Shown piece after piece: positions 9,292 through 18,300 of a stretch of 20,875 nt of DNA. The notes beneath the pieces were generated by a model. The model worked only from the letters and a program-made list of their open reading frames with translations, did not search any database and was not told the origin of the DNA. Every line of letters starts with the position of its first letter. The stretch's first letter is position 1. The translations under genes were made by a program, and so were the position numbers. The DNA comes from Hyphochytrium catenoides (taxonomy: Eukaryota; Sar; Hyphochytriomycetes; Hyphochytriales; Hyphochytriaceae), in contig FLMG01001886.1 of the NCBI GenBank assembly GCA_900088475.1, positions 1,838 through 22,712 of the forward strand, given 5' to 3'.

Positions 9292-11560
9292 CTTTCGAGA
9301 GCGCGATCCAGGGCAGCAGCAGTAGAAAGCGTCAAATCGTCTGTGCGCTATCAGGAGCTAATTGGCGATAAGGGATCACTCCTCGCTGCTGCAGTCATTG
9401 TTGACGACGTCAACCGGCCTTAAGCTAAAGCTGACTCAAGTTGCAGAAACAGCACGATGAGACTAGAGGCGCTATAGAAAGTCAAACGAAGGCTGGGACG
9501 TCGCTCGAGACCAGGACACAGCCGTCTCCTCATTTGAGACCCCCGCACACAAATCACGGGGAGAAGCGCGAGACAGTGCCTGCCCTAACTCTTATTGGAA
9601 AGGTAAAATACCAATTGAGAGACAGCGTTGTGGTGAAAGGCTCATGAAGCTCAACATCCCGTGCTCATGAGCTGATGAGTATGCACCTGTCGACAAAGAA
9701 AATAGAAGAGTCAAAAAGAGTGCAGGTCACCCGCGCATCAACCTTCGATGAAACTCCATTCAGGAGATAAGAGGACAGACCCGAGAGAGATAGCAATAGA
9801 CACGGAGGACCAGGACAATAACATGGAGCTAATAAGAGACAGAGTCGGAATGGAAGAGACAGAGCGTGGTGTGACCCAGAAAACCCGCGAAACATAGAGA
9901 AGGCCAAAAGGGGAAACAGCGAAAGGGTCCCGAACACGGCAGTCAGACAGAGAGACAGATTAACAAGGGGATAGAGACACAGAGATAGAGACAGCCATGG
10001 AAGGGGCAAAGATAAAAGTGACAGGTGTGACACCCAGCTGCTTGAGCGAGAAAGAGTAACGTATCTCCTAACTATAAACCCAGGCTATGAGTGACCGAGA
10101 GGTCAAGTAAATTGCAGGGCGTTGGGCAGGCTGGGAGGGAGAGAGAAAGACAGTAATGGTAGACAGGGGAGATTTCTACCCCACAAAATTACAGACACAA
10201 GTGGCTGAATCTCTAACCCTGACCGCTAACCCTGGCCGGTTGACTTCTAGGGTAGGACATAATATTCGGTAAACAGGCCACAGACAAGGGCTCAAGCGGA
10301 TTATTCTCAGGTCCTACGGAAAGTTTATTCAAAGGATGGCTTTGACCAGTTGAACTATTTTCGGGTAAGCTGTTCTAAAGGCTCATGTCTCTTTCTGTTA
10401 TAAACCTCGCGTTTATTACCTTTTTTATTATACATTTGGCCAAATTGCGCGTCACTCTGTCTCCAACAGTAAAGAGTGGGCCCACTTTGAAGTTTAGGCT
10501 CCAACAGTAGAACCGCCAACAAGCAGTGGAGCTTGCGAGGGAGGAAAGGTGAATGAAGGTAAAAAGGCGGTGAAATTTCAGGTAATGGCGAGTCCAGTAT
10601 TCTGGGAGGTGAAGAGATATGCCACTGTGACATCTGGGCCCTGCAACAGGTCAAGAAGTTCTGTAGTTTCAGAGAGGTCCTAGAAGGAAGTTCTAAGTAC
10701 AGGAGTAGAGGGAGAACTTATCCCGTAGGCTCGATGCCCCCTCTTTGAGGCAAAGGCGGTTGTTAGAATTCGTAGTAAGAAGTTAGAATCGGTTCACTGT
10801 TAAACTGAAGGACAGGGTTTTCGAGAACACGTGTGTAGTCCTCGAAGGCAAATGAAGCGCAAAATCTGCTGGTGCGGTTTAATCACGACTATGATATTGA
10901 AACCTTTCACGTCTACGAAAGCTATAGTAGTAATAGAAGTAGTATGTGAGATATGCTGCTGGAGTGGATACGATTCCTTCTTGAAAGATTCGTAAAGATT
11001 ACAGGTCAGCAAGAATCAGGAATCTCTTTTATCTTCGGTTCTTAGCGTCGTCCGTTACGCCGAATCTTCATCCCCATCCTCAGGATCTGCATTGTCATCA
11101 TCAGGTCGATCAATGGCAGCGACCATTAGAAGATTAGGAGGAGGGTAAAGCAATAAGCAAGGTACCAGTCTTTCATAGATGAGGATGTCCTCAGAGGCAG
11201 AAAGGTTGACGGAGAAGCTACCTACCACTCACCGAGCATAAATGTAACGGCCTATTAACACCCTTTCTACGTCGTCGTTTCGTCCGTTCTCTTTTCATCA
11301 ATACCTTCATCATTGTTGCGCAGACAAGAGAGAAAAGTGGCAGAAATCAAAGCAAGAAGAGCAAACAGGAATTCATCCGGCCACGAAGCCGCTGTTGTGG
11401 GGCCACAGAGTAAGTTTGAGACGGCGGCAAGCTGAAGGAAGCCGTTAGCGCTGCTGCTCTGACCGCTTCCGCGAGCCCATGTCGTCGTAGACGATACGGA
11501 GAGCGCACTCGGCGCAGGCGGGGTGGAAAGAGGCTTTCTTCGGCCCAAGCCCAAGAGTGC
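9292..11560. other. Intergenic stretch, no supported gene
   Basis: About 2.3 kb upstream of the PH gene. It includes purine-rich plus-strand sequence (9780-10020, 10140-10180) and a CCAAT on the plus strand at about 9610 next to a short palindrome GGTAAAATACC. Open frames up to about 120 codons lie mostly in low-complexity DNA and have no domain. No RNA gene was recognised. Confidence 0.5.
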
Positions 11561-11567
11561 TGACACG

Positions 11568-11575
11568 TATTTATA
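11568..11575 (-). promoter_or_regulatory. Orphan TATA box
   Basis: TATAAATA on the minus strand, preceded by CTC. The minus-strand frame that follows (to 11267, with a hydrophobic segment EFLFALLALISATFLSC) begins at GTG and has no in-frame ATG. It would need another exon to be a gene. Motif-only evidence. Confidence 0.2.
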
Positions 11576-11817
11576 GAGGAGAGCGCCAAAGAACTAAGAA
11601 AGAGAGATCGAGAGATAGAGGTAGCAGCAGGAAGGACACCCAAACCGCCAACAAGAAGCTTATTGAAGAGAGAAAGCTTGACCCCGTACATTGAATCAAT
11701 ATAAATACAGAGTCAACAAAAGTGCAGAGAATCCTACCTCAAAGGGCAGCTAGAAAAACCCCTTTCCCCTGAAGTCAAAGTCAGGCTGCTATTCACCGCC
11801 GTTTAAAGCGGGGCCAA

Positions 11818-11848
11818 GTGTGGAGAAGATATTATATCTTGACCACAC
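11818..11848. repeat. Near-perfect palindrome / hairpin
   Basis: GTGTGG, a 2-nt mismatch, then AAGATAT pairs across a single central T with ATATCTT, the 2-nt mismatch and CCACAC. This gives 13 paired positions with a 1-nt spacer, so it behaves as a palindrome more than an RNA stem-loop. Confidence 0.85.
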
Positions 11849-12764
11849 CTAGACCAGCCCTAAAAACATGCCTAGTAGCCGTACGTCGTACCATTCCTCC
11901 TCGACTTGATCGAGAAGGAAGTCATTGGAAAAAGCGAGTAAGGTAGGGACACAAAGGAAGATGTTGTGGAAGCAGGGGAGCCGATAGGGACTCCACCAAG
12001 TAGCTCACTACTCCACAAAAAAGAGGTAGGCCCCTAAATCCACCGGTAACATGCTCCACAGACGAAGGACGGGAGCCACCGCAACGTGAAATGAGCAAGG
12101 GTCAAAGAGAGACTAAGCGGGGTGGACAGACCGTTGGCCAACAAAATTAGGAGCCTGGAGAACAGAGAGAGGGAGGCCCCTCAAGGTAATATCGTTGACA
12201 AGGAGGTACCAAGAATGAAAGAAGAAACCACGAACCGTCTTCGCAGCTTAAGAACTTGTAGATGGGAACTATGCTGTTCCAAGAGACCGGCTGCTGAGTG
12301 CATGACGCGTTTATTAGAGACAAGGGGTCGATAATGTTGCTGTTGGAAGAAAGGCAAGACCGGGCTTTTCAATAGTGTCCCCAAACTCCTTGTTGCAAGA
12401 GCATATTCGGCACTAGGTTAATTAGTTCTTCCGCAAATTTTGATTGATCTTCTCCTCTGATCCTTTTTGGGTGTGACATGGCACTGCATGCAAGGTCAGA
12501 TGAATCACGACGACTGCTCTATTACGGACATTTATCGTTTGCTACAGTTAGTACATAAAAGCAGGAAGCTACTGGACGGAAAAGCCTAATAGCAAAGGCA
12601 CCAATAACTACCACTATCTGCCGCTAGTGGTCGTTCTGGCAGCAGCATGGGCTGCATCATCTATTATGTTAAAAAGGAAACGCGCTAGTTAGAACACCAT
12701 ATAGCGCGCACAGACTGATTGTATTGTAGGGACGCGCAAGCATTCCTGAGACTGTCGAGTGCAG

Positions 12765-12808
12765 AGAAGAGTCAATTAGAAGTAAGGCAACATCTAATCG
12801 ACTCTTCT
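12765..12808. repeat. 16-bp inverted repeat with 12-nt loop
   Basis: AGAAGAGTCAATTAGA at 12765-12780 pairs with 12793-12808 at 15 of 16 positions. The one mismatch would be a G-U or A-C pair depending on the transcribed strand. It sits about 50 nt upstream of the TATA-like box at 12857. Confidence 0.85.
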
Positions 12809-12856
12809 AGTCAGACATTTTCTATTCACTGTGAATCCTTCTTATTCTTCTGCTAG

Positions 12857-12865
12857 TATAAAATA
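12857..12865 (+). promoter_or_regulatory. TATA-like box with a pyrimidine-rich initiator region
   Basis: TATAAAATA is followed by a CT-rich stretch and a TCAGTCT initiator-like sequence with its A at 12896. The first downstream ATG frames (about 12957 on) stop quickly, so any gene would be spliced or non-coding. Not verified. Confidence 0.28.
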
Positions 12866-13439
12866 CCTTCTATCTCTCCTCATCTTCTTCTTCTCAGTCT
12901 CAGCACGTAAAGCTGTTTGCTTGATCGGAAGAGCTTCAGCGTGCTCTGGAGTAAATATGAATACACGCGATGGATATAGTGGACGCTTCTTGATGGCTCT
13001 CTGAAGGATGCCGGTGATACCGCTTTAGCTTAAAAGACATCATGATGCAATGGTCCACTCTAATCGTTCGTCATCGCTTTCTACTGCCTATATTATGATC
13101 ACATCGCAGATTTCTTCTCTCGTTGAATTATTATTGCTTCCTCCCTTCTTTCTTCGCCGACAGTTAGCGGTCCCTTCCCGTCGCAGTGAGAGCCTGGTTT
13201 AAGTCCTCTGTTCGTCTTCTCTTCCACGTGTGCTCTGATGAGATTGCCACAGCAGCGTTCACTCCTCCTATTCTAAACAATAAAAACGAGGACGTTCGTT
13301 GTCCAATCATGCTGGAAGAAGGTAGACCTACTCAGATGATCAAGGATAGGAAAGGCAGTGGCGGTTTTCGAGCCATTAGCGCTTTACGTATTGCTCGGTT
13401 GCCAACAACCTGGTGACAGCCCAACAACTCCTGCCATCG

Positions 13440-13486
13440 TGACCAAGCTGTATCTTTTTGGCAAGAGCTTTTGACCAAGCTGTATC
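13440..13486. repeat. 15-nt direct repeat
   Basis: TGACCAAGCTGTATC occurs at 13440-13454 and again at 13472-13486, exact, 32 nt apart. The intervening bases are TTTTTGGCAAGAGCTTT. Confidence 0.9.
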
Positions 13487-14096
13487 GTGGTTAATGCTTC
13501 ACATAATTTAGTCCAAAGTAGAGCCACCAAGAAACTAATTGAGGACGTCACCACCATCAATGTCAGTGGAGTGCCAGCAGGCGAAAGTCAATCTTTGCGT
13601 CGAATTTCTCCAATCATCGGCTTAGCAATGTCATATCCTCTTACTTTGCTGATCAAACGAGGTGAGCTGCCTCCGGTTCTGAAGAAGTATCATCCGCTGC
13701 TATTTATTTTATAAAACTCTTTCTCAAGACTAAGAACTAATCCACAGGGATCCTTTGCAGAGACGAATGGTAGTAATGGAAGAAGGTAGGAGCAAGGATA
13801 GGCGGTAATAACGTCCCTGTCTGCTTTGTAAAGTTGATATAGCTGATCCGCTCCGACATGACGACATGACCGAAGACCGCAAGCTCCTCCTCCATCCTCC
13901 ATTCTCCACGGCTCCTCCTTATTAGCTCCAGCTCCTGGCCCTGCTCAAGCATTTGACCTCATAGTTCAGGATCAGAGGAGAGTTGACAAGGGGTGACCTA
14001 CTTGCCATCTGCCTCTTCTTCGCCCTACTCTGCCATTCATCCTGCTGGTGGACTGACTCAAAGAAAAGTTGACTTTGAAAAATCGATACGTTCAAC

Positions 14097-14147
14097 ACTG
14101 CTACTATATCGTAGCAGTCTCTCCTACAAAAGGGACGTTGTAGGAGA
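14097..14147. repeat. Two adjacent hairpins
   Basis: The first pairs ACTGCTAC (14097-14104) with GTAGCAGT (14111-14118) around a 6-nt loop. The second pairs TCTCCTACAA (14120-14129) with TTGTAGGAGA (14138-14147) around an 8-nt loop. Both stems are perfect and are separated by one base. Confidence 0.85.
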
Positions 14148-14779
14148 CTTAAAACAACAGACTTTGAACAGAAGGCGGGAGGATCGATCAAACAAAGAGA
14201 GTCATCATCGGAGGCAGAGAGGAGAAGAGAGCCTTGTGAAGAGACGGAGGAGTATGAAGGCAGACAGATCAGCTCAGCAAGCGGCAGGAAGACAGAAGAA
14301 TCAGTTCAAATGAAAGAGAAAGATCCAAAGAACTTCCAAGGGCCTTGAGGGCCAATTGGCTGATAGGCCTATTAAAGTCGCAATCTCTGCTGTTTGACTA
14401 CGGTACAGGCGCTAATAGCTCAGGTCTTTATACTTGTTGGTATTTCTTTGAGTAAACCGCTAAATAAAAGCTCGTGTAGCGCTTTCTATTGTCGCTTATA
14501 TAGGTGGCCCAACATTTAAATCCTTCTCCATGAAACGCCCCAAGAGAAGGACAAAAGGAAAGCGAGGCCTGGGGGTCGTCTGAGGTGATTGATATTCCTT
14601 ACCCACCCATCCTCAGTAATTGAGCAATTAGGACGATAGATCATATACGCCTGAAAGGCAAACCCACGCCTCACTTGACCGTAGACCACCCACCCGCCTA
14701 TCAAGGGGAAGGGTTTGGAGATCAGTTTTTGGAGATCGTTTCGCTTCCGTTGAAGGCACTGAGAAGTCGCTGAAGAAAG

Positions 14780-14945
14780 GAGCAAAAGAGAGACAGAGAC
14801 AGAGAGAGAGAGACAAGGAGAGATAAAGAAGCAAGAGAGAGAGAGACAGAGAGAGAGGGAGAGAGAGACAAAGAGAGATAAAGAAGGAAGAGAGAGAGAG
14901 AGAGAGAGACAGAGAGAGAGGGGGAGAGAGAGAGAGAGAGTTAGA
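14780..14945. repeat. GA-rich tract with a 55-nt imperfect tandem repeat
   Basis: Degenerate (GA)n DNA. Within it a unit beginning AGACAAGGAGAGATAAAG at 14811 recurs at 14866 as AGACAAAGAGAGATAAAG, a 55-nt period. It lies 365-530 nt upstream of the EGF-protein start codon. Confidence 0.85.
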
Positions 14946-15309
14946 GCAAGGAAGGGGAACGCAAGAGGAGAAAAGAGAGATGGAGAGAGAAGGCGAAAAG
15001 AGATCGAAGGGTAGGGAGATGAAAACAAGAGGGAAGATAGTTGGGAGCACAGCCAGCCACAACAGCAAGAAAGAGCACTGTGAGAGGGAGTCGAGCGGGA
15101 AAGAGGTTATCCTCTAGTTCTTTCTCCGCTTAAGTTAAAGTGTGTCTTCACATTGCCGCTCATCATCATTTCTCGAGAAGTGTCCTAGCACACAGAACGA
15201 GCCCGATTAAGTCGCTCTGCTTCGAGCTCTTTCTGAGAGCTGCAGAATACACTGTACACCTCGTCGTTGGTATAGGGAGAGAAGAAGAGGTGAAGGGACA
15301 ATAGGAGCG
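14946..15309 (+). promoter_or_regulatory. Presumed promoter and 5' leader of the EGF-protein gene
   Basis: No TATA box was seen. The sequence leaves the GA-rich block and includes CT-rich segments and a CATCATCATTTC stretch at about 15160-15172. Assigned by position only. Confidence 0.3.
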
Positions 15310-18300
15310 ATGAAGCAATATTTCCTTCTCTCTTTCCTTCTGCTTCTCGGCTCCGTGGCCGCAGAATGCCCCAATGGCTGTAGCGGGCACGGTAGCTGCG
15401 GTGCCAGAGACATGTGCACCTGTTATCTCTCCTTCATGGGAAATGACTGCTCAGAGCTGATGTGTCCTTTCGGTAGAGCTCACGTGGATATCCCTCTGGG
15501 AGATCTTAACATGGATGGAGAGCTCACCACGGAGGCAACAGTGACCAACCAGATGTATCCTGCAGGCACTGCAGAGCTCTATCCCGACGCAGCGGATGAT
15601 GAAGGACATTTCTATTCTGAATGCTCGTCTGCCGGTCTATGTGATAGGACAACCGGACATTGCAACTGCTTCCCCGGCTTTGACGGCAATGCGTGCCATA
15701 GAACAACCTGCCCAGGTAACGGGCCTAGTGGTCCCTGCAGTGGGCACGGTACCTGCCATTCTATCAGAGAAATGGGCCAGTACTTCGCATCATCCAACAC
15801 CCTCTTTGGCGTTGCAGAGATGCCCTACCCTCTAGACTATAACTTGTGGGATGCCAATGCTACGTTCGGCTGTGTATGTGATCCTGGATACTCTGGAGCG
15901 GGCTGTGAGGAGCAGCAGTGTCAATATGGCATCGATCCGATGTACCTCAATGACGGGACACCGACTTTTGACCGCTTCCAGCTCTTCCTTGACAACACAG
16001 CCAACCAGACCACGGGCTCCACCGCTGTGCTTGCAGGCTCATTCAAGCTGCGGGTCTTTGATCTCTGGGGTGACAGCTATCTCACCAACAAAATCGAATT
16101 TCAGAACGTCTTCTCTACGCAGTTCACAGCTGACGAGCTCGCAGCGAAGATCCAGGCTGAACTCATAGCACTTCCTGGCTCTTACTTTGACTCTGTCGAG
16201 GTCCTTATTCCAGGCACCTCCGACACTAGTGTAAAGGATATCCCTAAGTATACAAGTGTAGGAGCAGAGGGCTTCCAGATTGCTATTGTCTACAAAGACA
16301 TCCCAGGCAGACACCGCCTTCCAGAGCTTGCTGACATCGTTTACACGGCCAGAAATGACGGATATAACCTTGTAGTTGGCGCTCCTTATGGTCGCGGCGA
16401 ACTCACTGATTCGTTCACCACCAAAGCAGCCACGACTTTCGCAGCGGTTCCCATCGCAGCTGACGGCGAGTTCACTTTGAATTCTGCTCTCCCCGCGTCG
16501 GATCCTGCAGTCGTCGCTGCAACCAACGGTGGCGCACAGGATACCACGTCAATTTATCGCTGGCTGAAGAGTGGACCTTCACATTTCCTAGGCCACATCG
16601 ATTCCTCGAACCCTACAAGCCTCAAACTAGCTTATGACACCGCGAACAGCGGTATGAAAATTGGAAGTGAGCTCTACACTAGCAATAGCCATCCTTTTGA
16701 TATCGTACCCAGCGCGGCTTTGGTCAAGGACTGGGTGGTAGGAGATAATACCTTCACAGTCGCTGGGGACTTCAGAGACAGATTCCGGAAGGGCACCCAG
16801 TTCGTCTTCCACAACACGCTGTACACAGTTACCAAGGATGCTGGTGTCACAGAGACAGGTAGCAGCAGGAAGGAGCCATCGTCTATCGTGACCAACAGGA
16901 ATACTCAGGATATTCCAATCATTGTACCATTAGCAGTGGTTTGTGATGGCATCTCTGCCACTGTTTATCCTCAGACTCCCGTGAAGAATCTGAGGCGACA
17001 TGACAGGATCGAGATTGAGGATGATCCTGCCGCTCCTCTGGTCGTCTATGAGGTGTCCTCAGTCTCTGCTAATGGACACATCATCAAGGTCAAGTTGATC
17101 AGCACTGATGGTTCGGCAGTCTGCACTTCATTTGGAGCAGTCGCTCTAAAAGGGGGAGAAGTACTGGGTCCCGTGGCAGGCATTACTGGCTCCTTGAATG
17201 GGACAATTACTCTTGCTGAGCCGTATAAGGCTACGGCTACACCTGGAGACATTATTTTCCTTGATGGAGCAGACCTGGGACCCTTCGGGACATTCTCCCA
17301 AGGTATTACTATCAGCACAGTGGAGATCGAGGAGCTAGAAGAAGGCAACACCTATTTCGTCATCTACGGGAACACTTGCATTGGTACGGCCACGGAAACA
17401 GCGACAAAACAGACCTATTGCATGACTGGAGTTGCAGACGTTAGTGGAGCACTGCTCTTGGAAGGTGATAAGATGCTTTCGGCGGGTGGAGGTCTGGAGT
17501 TGACATTGACATCAGCTACACCCAATACCTTCTTTACCAACGGGGTCGATCCTGATGCAGTGACCACAGCAGTGCCTACTTATTCAGCGGCCCTGTGCAG
17601 GAGTGGTGGCTATAGCGGCAAGATCATCTGTACCGTCACGCCGGGTGTGGCAGCACCAGAAACTCTGAAGACCAACTACTATGCAGCATACGGTGCCTTT
17701 GTTACCGACCAAGTGGATAACTTCTACACCCTGACAGGTTATGACTATGCTGGTCCTCAGTACCTTTACATCGCAGGGGCAGTCGATGAGAAGATTACGG
17801 ATGTCACCGTCAGAAGCGCAGCCTGGACTTTCATTGGCAGTCCACCGGGAGCTCTGGCTTTGGACGCTGACTATCAAATTGGACCGACTAATAAGAGAGC
17901 TATGCATGGTCCAACAGGAGGAGGAACGTCCACCTCTGTACTCACCGGTGGTAGTGGCACTGTACTCTCCTCCTTGGATTATATGTACCATTACCGATAC
18001 ACTCACGCCAAGACAGTTGATACGACGAAGACTTATCTGCTCTACACTCACTTCCAATACTGGCTGGTCTCTCTCTCGACGGTGGTAACAGTGGACATTC
18101 CCTTCACAGGAAGCATTCTGAGCGGAGCAGATCCATCGATTCATCTCAAGCCTATAACGGACGACACTGCTTTAATCCGGCACGATGGTACTCACACCAT
18201 GCTTAACTTCCGAACGGCCAGAGGGGCCGCCTCTAAAAGTGAACCATTTGTCATCTACATGGTAGAGCCCAAGCAGAGCAGCACTGTGGCTTATAAAGCT

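Larger units (their letters stand above)
11576..12840. other. Intergenic stretch with two notable hairpins and no supported gene
   Basis: No coding frame here shows a domain. The notable structures are the inverted repeats at 11818-11848 and 12765-12808, listed separately. Confidence 0.5.
12900..14515. other. Possible plus-strand transcription unit, unresolved
   Basis: It lies downstream of the TATA-like box. Plus-strand frames at 13186-13416 (76 codons), 13487-13714 (75 codons) and 13993-14313 (106 codons) are open, and the first two begin at GTG. None shows a domain, and I could not join them into a consistent spliced model. An AATAAA lies at 14463-14468 and a second at 13279-13284. The region may hold a spliced gene, a non-coding RNA, or nothing. 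Confidence 0.3.

Noticed and set aside
9665-10033. 122-codon minus-strand frame with Leu/Ser-rich repeats
   Set aside because: Composition follows the purine-rich plus strand; no ATG context, domain or splice support.
10205-10245. Two CTAACCCTG words, telomere-like
   Set aside because: Only two imperfect copies, not a tandem array.
11267-11566. Minus-strand frame with a hydrophobic segment after the TATA box at 11568
   Set aside because: It starts at GTG, lacks any in-frame ATG, and begins only two bases past the TATA box, so it cannot be the simple product of that promoter.
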